Shown here piece by piece: positions 53,035 through 62,540 of a stretch of 64,000 bases of DNA; positions within the stretch are counted from its first letter, which is position 1, and each line of letters begins with the position of its first letter. The stretch lies in NCBI GenBank assembly GCA_017936685.1, contig JAGBFA010000008.1, positions 1 through 64,000 on the forward strand. The letters run 5' to 3'. The notes beneath the pieces were generated by a model. That model saw only the letters and a list, made by a program, of their open reading frames with translations, was not told the origin of the DNA and ran no database searches. The stretch comes from Alistipes sp. Lineage in GTDB: Bacteria; Bacteroidota; Bacteroidia; Bacteroidales; Rikenellaceae. Made by a program: the position numbers and the translations under genes.

Positions 53035-54126
53035 TTAGCGGTAACGGTAGAGCTGATCCCTTAACCGTGGCGTGAAACCCATCTCGCGTATGGCCTGCTG
53101 TATGCCCTCGCTGTCGAAACGGTTGCGGGCACCGGCCGAGGAGACGACATTCTCTTCGATCATGATCGAACCCATGTCGTTGGCACCGCTGCGCAGAGCC
53201 ATCTGCGCCGTGGCCTTGCCGACGGTGAGCCACGAGGCCTGTATGTTGCGTATGTTATTGAGTATAAGTCGGCTTACGGCTATTATGCGCAGATACTCTA
53301 TCGACGAGAAGTGCGAGGCGACACCCTCGCGTTCGAGCTGCGTGCCGCTCGAACAGAAGACCCACGGTATGAATGCTATGAAGCCGTAGTTGCCCTCGGG
53401 ACAGTGCGCCTGCAAGTCGCGTATGGTGAGCAGGTGATCGACCCTCTCGTGGGGTGTCTCCACATGGCCGTACATCATCGTGGCCGAGGTGGGGAGGTTC
53501 ATCTCGTGCGCCTCGTGCATGACGCGGATCCACTCTTCGGCCGAGGGTTTGGCCGGCGATATGCGGCGGCGCACACGGTCGCAGAGGATCTCGGCACCGG
53601 CACCGGGCAGCGAGTCGAGCCCCGCTTCGCGCAGACGTTCGAGCGTGCGGCGCGTGGTGAGTCCGCTCACGCGGGCTATGTGCGAGATCTCGGGGGCACC
53701 CAAGGCGTGCAGACGCAGCGAGGGGTACTCTTGTTTGAGGTGGCGGAAGAGCTGCTCGTAGAAGTCGATGCCCAAGCGCGGGTGCAGGCCGCCCTGCAAC
53801 AGCAGCTGGTCGGCCCCCAATTCCAGTGCCCGGTCGATTTTGGAGCGATACTCGGCCAGCGTGGTGATGAAAGCCCGCTCGGTGTCGTGGGGCTTGCAAT
53901 GGAAGTTGCAGAACTTGCAGCCCGAGATGCAGACGTTGGTTATGTTGACGTTGCGGTCGATCTGCCATGTCACCACATCGGGATCGTCGACCACCTCGCG
54001 GCGCAACATGTCGGCCGTCTCGGCCAGCTCCTGCAACGGAGCCTCGTCGTAGAGGCGGTAGGCCTCTTCGCGCGTCAGCGACTCGCGCTGCAAACACTTT
54101 TCGTAAATAGGTTTCAGGCTTATCAT
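53035..54126 (-). CDS. mqnC: Cyclic dehypoxanthine futalosine synthase (radical SAM)
   Basis: A 363-residue radical SAM enzyme. The cluster motif Cys-x3-Cys-x2-Cys lies in NVCISGCKFCNFHCK, followed by LLLQGGLHPRLGIDFYE and LPGAGAEILCDRVRRRISPAK, which separate MqnC from the related MqnE and CofG/CofH. It cyclises dehypoxanthine futalosine in the futalosine route to menaquinone, the quinone used by the cytochrome bd oxidase at the left end. Other mqn genes are not in the window. Its ATG overlaps the rnr stop by one base (TAATG), so it is coupled to rnr. Confidence 0.9.
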   Translation of the reverse strand: MISLKPIYEKCLQRESLTREEAYRLYDEAPLQELAETADMLRREVVDDPDVVTWQIDRNVNITNVCISGCKFCNFHCKPHDTERAFITTLAEYRSKIDRALELGADQLLLQGGLHPRLGIDFYEQLFRHLKQEYPSLRLHALGAPEISHIARVSGLTTRRTLERLREAGLDSLPGAGAEILCDRVRRRISPAKPSAEEWIRVMHEAHEMNLPTSATMMYGHVETPHERVDHLLTIRDLQAHCPEGNYGFIAFIPWVFCSSGTQLEREGVASHFSSIEYLRIIAVSRLILNNIRNIQASWLTVGKATAQMALRSGANDMGSIMIEENVVSSAGARNRFDSEGIQQAIREMGFTPRLRDQLYRYR

Positions 54127-56315
54127 TATTTCAGTATCAGTTCAAAATCCAATGTCCGGCGGCGCAGGTCGGCACCCTTGACACGCACACGCACGGGTGT
54201 GCCGAGCGTGAACGTGCGTCCCGTGGAGCGTCCCTCGATCTGGTAGCGCGCCTGGTCGAACACATAGAAATCGTCCTCTATGTCGCGCAGGAAGGCCATG
54301 CCCTCGATGTGCGTATCGTTCAACTCGACATAGATGCCCCACTCCGACATGCCCGACACGCAGCCGTCGAACTCCTCGCCGATCTTGTCGCGCATGAACT
54401 CCACCATCTTGTACTTGATGCTGGCGCGTTCGGCCTCGGCAGCTACGATCTCGCGGTCGGAGGCGTATGCGCAACGCTCCTCCAACTCGTTCCGATCGGC
54501 CGACTTGCCGCCGGCAAGGTAGCGTGCCAGCAGGCGGTGCACCATCATGTCGGGGTAGCGGCGTATGGGCGAGGTGAAGTGGGTGTAGTATGGGAATGCC
54601 AGACCGTAGTGGCCTATGTTGTCGGTAGTGTAGTATGCCTTGGCCATGCTCCTCACGGCCAGCGTCGAGACGGCATTGGCCTCGGGGCGGTCGTGCACCT
54701 GTCGTATGAGCTTGTTCATCTCCTTGGCTACGGCGCGCCCCTTCGAGGCGCGGAACGAGTAGCCGAAGCGCGTGATGAACTCGCGGAAGCGCGTGAGCTT
54801 CTCCTCGTTGGGCTCGTCGTGGACGCGATAGACCATCGTGCGTGCCACCTTGCGGCCGTTTTGCATGCGGCGGCCGCAGAACTCGGCCACGCGGCGGTTG
54901 GCCAGCAGCATGAACTCCTCGATCATCTGGTTGGCCTCCTTCTGCTCCTTGACGTAGACACCCAACGGGCGACCATTCTCGTCGAGACGGAAACGCACCT
55001 CCTCGCGCTCGAAGCTGATGGCACCGCGGCGGAACCGCTCGCGGCGCAGACCCTGTGCCAGACGGTTGAGCGTCAATATCTCTTCGGCATAGTCGCCGCG
55101 GCCGGTCTCGATGACCTGCTGCGCCTCTTCGTAGGCGAAGCGGCGGTCGGAGTAGATCACCGTGCGGCCGAACCACTCGTCCAAGAGCTCCAACTCCTCG
55201 TTGATGGTGAATACGGCCGAGAAGCAGAGACTCTCCTCCTTAGGCCGCAGCGAGCACAGCTCGTTGGAGAGGCGTTCGGGCAGCATCGGCACCGTGCGAT
55301 CCACCAGATAGACCGACGTGCCGCGGTCGTATGCCTCCGTGTCGAGCACCGAGCCGGGCGTGACATAATGCGTCACGTCGGCTATGTGCACGCCCACCTC
55401 CCACACGCCGTCGCTCAGGCGGCGCACCGAGAGTGCGTCGTCGAAGTCCTTGGCATCGGCCGGATCTATGGTAAAGGTGGTCACCTGCCGGAAGTCGCGA
55501 CGCTCGGCGTAGTCGGCCTCGGTGATGGCCGCAGGTATGGCCGCGGCAGCACCCAGCACCTCGTCGTCGAAGCGGTAGGGCAGGTCGTATTCGGCCAGTA
55601 TGGCGTGCATCTCCGTATCGTTGTCGCCCGCCGGACCCAGTATGTCGACTATCTCGCCCACGGGCAGACGCGTGCCCTCGTCCCACGAGACGATGCGCAC
55701 GGCCACCTTGTCGCCGTCGCGGACATCGGCGTAGAGCTTCTTGGGCAGATATATGTCCATGCCCAAACGCTTCGAGTCGGGCGTGACGAAGATCGAGGTA
55801 TGGGTAAGGCTGGCCACACCCACGTATGGCTTGCGGCTGCGCTCGACGATCTCCACCACCACGCCCTCGGGCGAAGCACCCGAGCGCACGCGGCGCGACA
55901 TGACGATGCGCACATGGTCGCCGTCGAGTGCGTTGTGCGCATTGCGGCGGCTTATATATACCTCCTGCTGCTCGTCGCCGTCGAGCCGAACGAACAGCGC
56001 GCCCGACGAAGCTCCGCACACCACACCCTCGAACCGCGGCTGATGGCGCGACGAGAGACGGTAACGGTCGCGCGAGCACTCCTCGATGAAGCCGTCGGAG
56101 AGCATCTGCACAAGCACGTCGCGCGTCGTGTTGCGCCCCTCGCGGTCGGCACCGCCCGAAGCGGCTGCCAGCTGTTTGAGCGAGAACTTGCGGTCGGAGA
56201 ACTCGCGGAACATATCGGCGATGAATGCCGCACGGTCGCGCGAGCGCGACTCACGGCGCACCTCGCGGCGCGAGTCCTTATTGTTTTCTTTTCTGTTTTT
56301 TCTACTCATTTTCAA
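54126..56315 (-). CDS. rnr: Ribonuclease R (3'-5' exoribonuclease)
   Basis: A 729-residue RNB-family exonuclease that degrades structured RNA. Order of domains: a very basic N-terminus (about 1-30, Lys/Arg/Ser), a winged-helix-like region, two cold-shock domains (about 80-230), the RNB core with IDPADAKDFDDALSV (catalytic Asp cluster), and a C-terminal S1 domain (GEEFDGCVSGMSEWGIYVEL). ATG at 56315 or 56309 are both possible starts. It begins immediately after the M20 gene's stop and overlaps mqnC by one base, forming an operon. Confidence 0.95.
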   Translation of the reverse strand: MKMSRKNRKENNKDSRREVRRESRSRDRAAFIADMFREFSDRKFSLKQLAAASGGADREGRNTTRDVLVQMLSDGFIEECSRDRYRLSSRHQPRFEGVVCGASSGALFVRLDGDEQQEVYISRRNAHNALDGDHVRIVMSRRVRSGASPEGVVVEIVERSRKPYVGVASLTHTSIFVTPDSKRLGMDIYLPKKLYADVRDGDKVAVRIVSWDEGTRLPVGEIVDILGPAGDNDTEMHAILAEYDLPYRFDDEVLGAAAAIPAAITEADYAERRDFRQVTTFTIDPADAKDFDDALSVRRLSDGVWEVGVHIADVTHYVTPGSVLDTEAYDRGTSVYLVDRTVPMLPERLSNELCSLRPKEESLCFSAVFTINEELELLDEWFGRTVIYSDRRFAYEEAQQVIETGRGDYAEEILTLNRLAQGLRRERFRRGAISFEREEVRFRLDENGRPLGVYVKEQKEANQMIEEFMLLANRRVAEFCGRRMQNGRKVARTMVYRVHDEPNEEKLTRFREFITRFGYSFRASKGRAVAKEMNKLIRQVHDRPEANAVSTLAVRSMAKAYYTTDNIGHYGLAFPYYTHFTSPIRRYPDMMVHRLLARYLAGGKSADRNELEERCAYASDREIVAAEAERASIKYKMVEFMRDKIGEEFDGCVSGMSEWGIYVELNDTHIEGMAFLRDIEDDFYVFDQARYQIEGRSTGRTFTLGTPVRVRVKGADLRRRTLDFELILK

Positions 56316-57422
56316 TCACTTGTTTAATACATGAAGCGCAATGCGCTCCATCAACCGCTCACCCACGGCCATGGCCCGCTCGTCGGGCATGAAAGCAGAG
56401 GTGTGCGAGCGGCCTGCCGCGCTACCCACGCCTAAGCGCAGGAAGAGCGACGGATAACGCTGCGTGTAGTAGCCGAAATCCTCGGCCGTGGGGCGCGGCT
56501 GCAATTCGCGTACCGTAAAGCCCTCGGCCGCAGCCACGATCATCGACTCGTAGCACAGTGCCACGTCGTTGACCACGCACGGGTATCCGCGGTCGATATC
56601 CACGTCGATACGCACGCCGTACATGCCGCCGATCTCTTCGGCGGCCTTGTAGAGGCTGTTCCACGTCATGCGGCGCACGTCCTCGTCGAATGTACGCATG
56701 GTACCCTCGGCGTAGGTCTCGTCGGGTATGACGTTGGTGGCACCCTCCGATACGAGCCGTCCCACCGACACCACGCACTGGGCCGAGTTCAGTTCGTTCA
56801 TGCGCACCACCATGCGGCACAATGCCGCCACAGGGTCGCACAGCTGCGACCGCCATGCGGCATGACCTCCGCGGCCGTACACCCTCAATCGCAGCTCGTC
56901 GTTGGAGGCCATGAAGCGGCCGGGGCAGAAACCTATCTCGCCCACCTCCAAGGCCGAATCGACATGCTGGCCTATGACGGCCGCCACGTCGTAGCCGTCG
57001 AAAGCCCCCTCTTCGAGCACCTTCACCGCACCGCCCGGATTGCACTCCTCGCCGGGCTGGAACAGACCTATGAGCGTACCCTCGAAGTTGCGGTCGGCAG
57101 CCATCGACGACAACACGCCGTAGAGCATCGCCGCGTGCATATCGTGGCCGCAGGCGTGCATCACGCCCCTGTTCTGCGAGGCGAACTCCACGCCGGTGGC
57201 CTCCTCGATGGGCAGGGCATCGATGTCGGCGCGCAGCACCACCGCACGGCGCGGATTGCCTCTGCGCCCCTCGATCACGGCCATGACACCCGTGCCGGCC
57301 ACCGGCCTGCTCTCCAAGCCTATTTGCCGGAGCGATTCGATGATGAAGCGTTGCGTGGCGTGCTCCTCGAACGAAAGCTCGGGGTGGCGGTGCAGCTCTC
57401 TGCGAAATTCGATGCTTGTCAT
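56316..57422 (-). CDS. M20 family amidohydrolase/aminoacylase
   Basis: A 368-residue cytoplasmic metalloenzyme of the M20D group. Landmarks: RRELHRHPELSFEE, LRADIDALPIEE, MHACGHDMHAAML (metal ligands), FQPGEECNPGG (catalytic Glu pair) and RSHTSAFMPDE (last ligand). Such enzymes hydrolyse N-acyl amino acids or similar amides; the exact substrate cannot be named. It lies 4 nt after the homocysteine methyltransferase stop and directly before rnr. Confidence 0.9.
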   Translation of the reverse strand: MTSIEFRRELHRHPELSFEEHATQRFIIESLRQIGLESRPVAGTGVMAVIEGRRGNPRRAVVLRADIDALPIEEATGVEFASQNRGVMHACGHDMHAAMLYGVLSSMAADRNFEGTLIGLFQPGEECNPGGAVKVLEEGAFDGYDVAAVIGQHVDSALEVGEIGFCPGRFMASNDELRLRVYGRGGHAAWRSQLCDPVAALCRMVVRMNELNSAQCVVSVGRLVSEGATNVIPDETYAEGTMRTFDEDVRRMTWNSLYKAAEEIGGMYGVRIDVDIDRGYPCVVNDVALCYESMIVAAAEGFTVRELQPRPTAEDFGYYTQRYPSLFLRLGVGSAAGRSHTSAFMPDERAMAVGERLMERIALHVLNK

Positions 57423-57426
57423 GACT

Positions 57427-58314
57427 CTATATTTTGCGTGGTTGGTAACGGCGGCACACCTCGGCCAAAGCCGCGATATGATCGGGCGTGGTGCCGCAGC
57501 AGCCGCCAGCTATATTGAGCAGGCCGCGGCTTGCGAGCGACTTCATAGTCTCTATGAAATGCTCCTTCGACTCGGGGAACACGCCCCCACGGTCGGGCAC
57601 ACCGGCCGATGGCATGGCGGCAAGGGCGATGTCGCAGCCGTCGGCCACAAGCGCGATGTTGTCGGCCACGTTGGCGGCACCGTATGAGCAGTTGAAGCCC
57701 ACGGCCGCAGGCGCGAAGGGACGCATGTCGTCGATGAAACGCTCCGTCGGCCGTCCCGAGGCCAGATGCCCCTTTATCTTCGAGAGCGTGGCCGTCACCA
57801 CCAGATCGATGTCTGTCGACAGGCGGCGGCACTCCTCGGCCGCAATGGCCGCGTTGCGCACGTCGCATACGCTCTCGATGAGCAACACATCGACTCCCGA
57901 TTCCAGCAGGGCGGTTATCTGTCGGGCGTATGCCTCGCGCAGCTGCCGCTCGGTGATGTCGGTCGAGAGCGAGATGTTGCGCACGGTGGGACCGACCGAT
58001 CCGGCTACCAGCACCCTCCGCGGAGCCTTGTCGGCAGCACGGCGCGCCGCAGCGACGGCCGCACGCACTATCTCTTCGCACCGATCCTGCAAGTGCCACA
58101 CCTCCAAGGTCAGAGGGTCGCTGCAAAAGGTGTCGGTGGTAATCATATCGGCTCCGGCCGATATGTAGGCGGTGTGCAGAGCCTCCACCGCATCGGACTG
58201 CTCGACAGCCAGCAGATCGCAACACTTCGCGCCGGCGCGGGCGGCAAGCATGGTGCCCGTAGCTCCGTCGGCCACGACGATGCGCTCGCGCATCATATCT
58301 TTCAATAATCCCAT
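57427..58314 (-). CDS. Homocysteine S-methyltransferase domain protein
   Basis: A 295-residue protein equal to the N-terminal homocysteine-binding module of MetH, or a stand-alone BHMT/MmuM-like enzyme. The zinc ligands are seen as a Cys in GFNCSYGA and the Cys-Cys pair in NIAGGCCGTTPDHI. DGATGTMLAARAG and TTDTFCSDPL are family motifs. It may transfer a methyl group to homocysteine in methionine synthesis. No folate- or cobalamin-binding modules follow it, so it either uses another donor or works with separate subunits. Confidence 0.85.
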   Translation of the reverse strand: MGLLKDMMRERIVVADGATGTMLAARAGAKCCDLLAVEQSDAVEALHTAYISAGADMITTDTFCSDPLTLEVWHLQDRCEEIVRAAVAAARRAADKAPRRVLVAGSVGPTVRNISLSTDITERQLREAYARQITALLESGVDVLLIESVCDVRNAAIAAEECRRLSTDIDLVVTATLSKIKGHLASGRPTERFIDDMRPFAPAAVGFNCSYGAANVADNIALVADGCDIALAAMPSAGVPDRGGVFPESKEHFIETMKSLASRGLLNIAGGCCGTTPDHIAALAEVCRRYQPRKI

Positions 58315-58322
58315 AACTCTCT

Positions 58323-59141
58323 CTATTCGAATATATCTATCTCGAACAACTTGTTCCAGTTCTTTCCCGTAACGAATATGCGCCCGCGCTCAGCATCGTA
58401 GGCTATGCCGTTCAGAACGTCGGTCGTGGAGTCGATCTCTATGCGATCCGACAGATCCGACAGATCGACGATGCCCTCGACGCGTCCCGTGGCGGGATCG
58501 ATGATGACTATGGTCGAGGTCAGATAGACATTGGCCCAGATGCGGCCCTCGATCCACTCCAATTCGTTGATGTTCTCCACGGGGCCTCCCTGCGACATGA
58601 CGGCTACGCCGCGCCGCGGCTTGAATGTCACGGGATCGATCTCGTAGATCATGGCCGAGCCGTCGGACATGAACAGACGCTCGCCGTCGGAGGTGATGCC
58701 CCACCCCTCGCCGCGATAGTCGACGCTGCGGTGCAGACGCCCGCTGCGGTCGTACAGATGCGCCTTGCCCGAGGTCCATGTGAGCTGGTAGATCGTGTCG
58801 CCCATTATGGCTATGCCCTCGCCGAACTCCGAGCGAGGCAGCGAGGCGAGCACCTTACGGCTCCCCGTAGCCGGATCGAGAGTCTGCAAATGCGACTCGC
58901 CCCACTGTCCGGTGCCCTCCCACAGAAGGCCGTCCGAGAAGAAGAGTCCCTGCGTATAGCTCGTCTTGGAGTGGGGATATTCGGCCACCACGCGATGACG
59001 GTAGTAGACCGGAGCGGCAGTCTGTGTCGCAGATGCCGAGGGCTGCTCCGAGGCAGCCTGCCCGCCGTTTCTGCCCGAAGCTCCGCCGCATGCCGCGGCA
59101 GCCGAACAGATCAGCAGCAATATGATATATATGTTTTTCAT
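58323..59141 (-). CDS. Glutaminyl-peptide cyclotransferase, lipoprotein
   Basis: A 272-residue beta-propeller protein with a lipoprotein signal (CSAAAAC, Cys18) and a linker rich in Ser/Ala/Gln. SYTQGLFF, LWEGTGQWGES and NELEWIEGRIWANVY are the signature of the bacterial glutamine cyclotransferase family, which turns N-terminal Gln of exported proteins into pyroglutamate. This fits Bacteroidota, where many lipoproteins and secreted proteins expose N-terminal Gln after cleavage. It lies 8 nt upstream of the methyltransferase gene. Confidence 0.9.
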   Translation of the reverse strand: MKNIYIILLLICSAAAACGGASGRNGGQAASEQPSASATQTAAPVYYRHRVVAEYPHSKTSYTQGLFFSDGLLWEGTGQWGESHLQTLDPATGSRKVLASLPRSEFGEGIAIMGDTIYQLTWTSGKAHLYDRSGRLHRSVDYRGEGWGITSDGERLFMSDGSAMIYEIDPVTFKPRRGVAVMSQGGPVENINELEWIEGRIWANVYLTSTIVIIDPATGRVEGIVDLSDLSDRIEIDSTTDVLNGIAYDAERGRIFVTGKNWNKLFEIDIFE

Positions 59142-59162
59142 AACCGCACTTTATGTCGGTTA

Positions 59163-59170
59163 CAAAAGTA
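59163..59170 (-). promoter_or_regulatory. Possible -7 box for the glutaminyl cyclase operon
   Basis: TACTTTTG on the reverse strand (59170-59163) matches TAnnTTTG and lies 22 nt before the start at 59141. No well-placed -33 box is seen, so confidence is limited. Confidence 0.4.
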
Positions 59171-59246
59171 GTCAAAATTTTGCGAATATTCTCCTGCAAG
59201 GAGGATCGTTATGGCCGATAGCGGCTATAAAGTGTCGCGGCGGCCG

Positions 59247-60425
59247 CTATCGCCTCTCTATCGAGGCGAACAGACTCTCCCACTGGGCACCTATGCGGTC
59301 GATATTATACAGGTCGTGGCAGGCCGCGATCCTTTTCAGATGTTCGGCTCTGAGCTCGGGCGACGACATCAGACGGCGCAGAGCCTCGGCGTAGGACTCT
59401 TCGTCGAACGGCTCGACGAGTACGCCTCCGCAGCTGTCGATCACTTCATGCACGCCGGCCGAGCAGTCGAAAGCCACGGGAATCACCCCGCGCTGCTGCG
59501 CCTCGACGATCACCATGCCCCAGCCCTCGTATGAAGAGGTCATGCAGAGTATCGAGGCATGCTCGTATGACGGAGTCGGATCGGTGGTGGCACCGCAGAA
59601 GTTGACGCGTCGCAGCGACATGCTTGCGGCCATACGCTCCAATTCGGCACGCTCCTCGCCGTCGCCCACTATGTCGAGCGACCAGTCGGCGAACTCCTCC
59701 TGCAAGCGCGCCCATACCCGCAGCAGACGGTCTATGCGTTTGTCGGCATAGGAGAGACGGCCGACGAACAGCAGACGCTTCTGTTTCTTCGACATGTCGG
59801 GCAGAGCAGCTGCCGAGGCGGTGGGGTTATAGATGGCAACGGCCTTGCTCCGGTCTGCATCGATGCCCAGCGCATTGCAGAACTCACCGACATAACCCTT
59901 GCACAGCAGTACATAGCGGTCGACACTATCGTAGAGCGAACGGTAGCGGCGCAAGATGCGTCGGCGGGTCTTCCACTTCTTGTAGGCACGGCTGAGATGA
60001 TAGAAGGGTGTTATATGGCGGTGGAAACGGTCGTATCCGGCCAGTGAACGGGCTACTTCCCAGAAGGGCTGCGAGTGATTGCAGTAGAGGATCGGTGCAT
60101 CGGTCATGCTGCGCAGCACGTCTATTTTGCGGAGGTAGCCGCCCTGGCATATTATCAGGTCGATATCGTATTTGCGGCAGCACTCGCCCGCATGCAGACA
60201 GTAGTCGCGATAGGAGATCTTGCGGCGAGGCGTGGGCAGCCACACCACCTGTTGGCGGTAGCGTTCGGGAATGGCGTCTGCATCGACGGCATTGGCCACG
60301 ACATAGACCTTGATACCGCGGCTGCGGAACCACTCGGAGAGCATAAGCGTGACGCGTTCGATGCCTCCGTAAGAGAATGGCGCATGACGCGGATTATGCA
60401 GAAACAGTATGCTTCGGGGCTGCAT
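59247..60425 (-). CDS. Glycosyltransferase family 4 protein
   Basis: A 392-residue GT-B fold transferase. The N-terminal domain starts SILFLHNPRHAPFSYGGIERV with the glycine-rich loop; the C-terminal domain shows RLLFVGRLSYADKRIDRLL, LDIVGDGEE, and the nucleotide-sugar motif SSYEGWGMVIVEAQQRG (EX7E-type). It adds a sugar from a nucleotide donor, probably for a surface polysaccharide or lipopolysaccharide. The ATG at 60425 is preferred over 60455, because a good -7 box lies between them. It stands alone, without other glycan-synthesis genes nearby. Confidence 0.88.
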   Translation of the reverse strand: MQPRSILFLHNPRHAPFSYGGIERVTLMLSEWFRSRGIKVYVVANAVDADAIPERYRQQVVWLPTPRRKISYRDYCLHAGECCRKYDIDLIICQGGYLRKIDVLRSMTDAPILYCNHSQPFWEVARSLAGYDRFHRHITPFYHLSRAYKKWKTRRRILRRYRSLYDSVDRYVLLCKGYVGEFCNALGIDADRSKAVAIYNPTASAAALPDMSKKQKRLLFVGRLSYADKRIDRLLRVWARLQEEFADWSLDIVGDGEERAELERMAASMSLRRVNFCGATTDPTPSYEHASILCMTSSYEGWGMVIVEAQQRGVIPVAFDCSAGVHEVIDSCGGVLVEPFDEESYAEALRRLMSSPELRAEHLKRIAACHDLYNIDRIGAQWESLFASIERR

Positions 60426-60442
60426 GTTCGTTAATTTTTCCA

Positions 60443-60450
60443 CAAAAATA
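60443..60450 (-). promoter_or_regulatory. -7 box of the GT4 gene
   Basis: TATTTTTG on the reverse strand (60450-60443) matches TAnnTTTG. It is 18 nt upstream of the ATG at 60425 and therefore argues against the longer start at 60455. Confidence 0.5.
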
Positions 60451-60518
60451 GTCATAATGCGACCATTCGCAAAATTTATTTAGTAAATTGCGTCCCAATT
60501 CGAAATAGTGCTAAGATT

Positions 60519-61250
60519 ATGATATACCGCATCGACAAAACCACCTCGACAAACGACGACGCGCGCGAGGCGCGCTACCGGCACGGCGACGTCATCTGGG
60601 CCGAGGAGCAGACCGCAGGCCGCGGCCAGCGAGGCCATAAATGGGAGAGCCGCACGGGCGACAACCTCACATTCTCGGTGGTGCTCACGCCCGAGTTTCT
60701 GCCCGTGGCCGACCAGTTCCTGCTCTCGGAGGTGGTGACGCTCGCTCTGGTGGAGACATTCGCCGACTACGGCATCTCCACGCGCATAAAGTGGACCAAT
60801 GACATATATGCCGGCGACGGCAAGTTGGTGGGCATACTCATCGAGCACATGCTCTCGGGCGAGCGGTTCGACCGCACCATAGCCGGCATCGGCATCAACG
60901 TCAACCAGGAGGAGTTCGGCCCCGTGCTGCCCAATCCCGTATCGATGCGGCAGCTGAGCGGCATGAAGTATTCGCGCGAGGAGGTATTAAACCGATTCGT
61001 CGCACATCTGACCGCGCTCTACGAGGAGTTGCGCAGCGGCGGCCGCGAGCGTATCCAACAGCTCTACCGTCTCAACATGTATCATCTCGACGAGGAGCAC
61101 ACCTACGCCCTGCCCTCGGGCGAGCAGTTCCGCGGCACGATTCGCGGCGTGGAGCCTTCGGGGCATCTTCTGTTGGAGCACACCGACGGCACACTGCACC
61201 GCTACGCCTTCAAGGAGGTGGAGTTCGTGCTGCCCTTCCGCAAACGATAA
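60519..61250 (+). CDS. birA: Biotin-[acetyl-CoA-carboxylase] ligase, short form
   Basis: A 243-residue biotin protein ligase that attaches biotin to carboxylase carrier lysines. The biotinyl-AMP motif GRGQRGHKWES and KWTNDIYAGDGKLVGILIE are clear, and IAGIGINVNQ completes the site. There is no N-terminal helix-turn-helix, so unlike E. coli BirA it should not repress biotin genes itself. It is an isolated gene between the divergent GT4 and convergent folE. Confidence 0.94.
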   Translation: MIYRIDKTTSTNDDAREARYRHGDVIWAEEQTAGRGQRGHKWESRTGDNLTFSVVLTPEFLPVADQFLLSEVVTLALVETFADYGISTRIKWTNDIYAGDGKLVGILIEHMLSGERFDRTIAGIGINVNQEEFGPVLPNPVSMRQLSGMKYSREEVLNRFVAHLTALYEELRSGGRERIQQLYRLNMYHLDEEHTYALPSGEQFRGTIRGVEPSGHLLLEHTDGTLHRYAFKEVEFVLPFRKR

Positions 61251-61272
61251 CGGCTTGGAGACAAGCGGCAAC

Positions 61273-61316
61273 AAAAAATGACGGCGACTCAGCTTTCGGG
61301 CTGAACCGCCGTCATT
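61273..61316. terminator. Intrinsic terminator between birA and folE
   Basis: AATGACGGCG (61277-61286) pairs with CGCCGTCATT (61307-61316), with an inner TCAGC/GCTGA stem. On the reverse strand the hairpin is followed by a T-run (complement of 61273-61278), so it mainly serves folE. The birA transcript arrives from the other side. Confidence 0.75.
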
Positions 61317-61333
61317 CGATAATACGGGCCGTC

Positions 61334-61936
61334 CTATCTGCGGATAAGCTGCATGAACTCGTCGCGCGTGCGCGGGTCCGAGAGGAATATGCCCGTGAAG
61401 GCCGACGTGGTGGTCGACGATCCCTGCTTCTCCACACCGCGCATCTGCATGCACGTGTGGCTCGCCTCGATGACCACGGCCACACCCACCGGATTCAACG
61501 CCTGCTGTATGCTGTCGCGGATCTGCACCGTCAGCCGCTCCTGCACTTGCAGACGGCGGGCGAAGCACTCCACAACGCGCGCTATCTTCGATAGTCCGGT
61601 GATATATCCGTTGGGGATATAGGCCACGTGCGCCTTGCCTATGAAGGGCAGCATGTGGTGCTCGCACACCGAAAACAGCTCTATATCCTTTACCACCACC
61701 ATCTGCTTGTACTCCTCCTTGAACATTGCCGAGCGGAGTATGGCGATGGGGTCTTCCGAGTAGCCTTTTGTGATGAACGACATGGCCTTTGCCACGCGCT
61801 CGGGGGTCTTCACAAGCCCCTCGCGCTCGGGGTCCTCGCCCAGCAGCCGCAGTATCTCGCGGTAGTGCACCATCAGTGCCTCTATCGTCTGCTGCGAGTA
61901 ACGATCCTCGCGCTTGTAGTTTGTCAGTTGTTCCAT
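61334..61936 (-). CDS. folE: GTP cyclohydrolase I
   Basis: A 200-residue enzyme that converts GTP to dihydroneopterin triphosphate, the first step of folate synthesis and of the queuosine route (see the QueD-like gene). Zinc and active-site motifs: [20 protein letters not shown] and [13 protein letters not shown], with [16 protein letters not shown] near the N-terminus. It is full length. It follows rdgB by 18 nt on the same strand and ends at a clear terminator. Confidence 0.97.
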   Translation of the reverse strand: MEQLTNYKREDRYSQQTIEALMVHYREILRLLGEDPEREGLVKTPERVAKAMSFITKGYSEDPIAILRSAMFKEEYKQMVVVKDIELFSVCEHHMLPFIGKAHVAYIPNGYITGLSKIARVVECFARRLQVQERLTVQIRDSIQQALNPVGVAVVIEASHTCMQMRGVEKQGSSTTTSAFTGIFLSDPRTRDEFMQLIRR

Positions 61937-61954
61937 AGCGGCTGCAAATGTAGG

Positions 61955-62536
61955 CTATTTTACCCGATTGTGCAAAAATTCCACGAGTTTTGCCACGGCG
62001 CGTCCGCGGTGCGAGATGGCGTTCTTCTCGTCGGCCGACATCTCGGCGAAGGTGCGGTCGAAGCCCTCGGGAATGAACAGCGGATCGTAGCCGAAGCCGC
62101 CGCCGCCCGACTCGCACTGGGCAATATGTCCCTCGACGATGCCCTCGAACAGATGCTCCTCGCCGTCGATGATGAGCGATATGACGGTGCGGAAACGCGC
62201 ACGACGGTTGCCCACGCCATGCAGCTCTTTGAGCAGCCGGCGGTTGTTGGCCGCGAAGTCGTGGCCGTCGGTGGCATATCGCGCCGAGTGTACGCCCGGT
62301 GCTCCGCCCAATGCCTCGACCTCCAAGCCCGTGTCGTCGGCGAAGCAGTCGCGGCCGGTGCGGTCGTAGATGTAGTGCGCCTTCTGCGAGGCGTTGCCCT
62401 CCAAGGTGGGCTGCTCCTCGGGTATATCCTCCGTGATGCCGCACTCGCGCGGCGTGGAGAGCGAGAATCCCTCGCCCAAGACGGACTCTACCTCGGCTAT
62501 CTTGTGGGCGTTGTTGGTTGCGAATATTATCTTCAT
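61955..62536 (-). CDS. rdgB: dITP/XTP pyrophosphatase (RdgB/HAM1 family)
   Basis: A 193-residue nucleotide sanitising enzyme that hydrolyses non-canonical purine triphosphates. The start at 62536 gives the family N-terminus IIFATNNAHKIAEV (SHR-like loop); FADDTGLEVEALGGAPGVHSARY, GGGGFGYDPLFIPEG and ISHRGRA are all present. The open frame upstream belongs to the overlapping neighbour. It lies 4 nt from the preceding envelope-protein gene and probably shares its transcript. Confidence 0.95.
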   Translation of the reverse strand: MKIIFATNNAHKIAEVESVLGEGFSLSTPRECGITEDIPEEQPTLEGNASQKAHYIYDRTGRDCFADDTGLEVEALGGAPGVHSARYATDGHDFAANNRRLLKELHGVGNRRARFRTVISLIIDGEEHLFEGIVEGHIAQCESGGGGFGYDPLFIPEGFDRTFAEMSADEKNAISHRGRAVAKLVEFLHNRVK

Positions 62537-62540
62537 CGTA

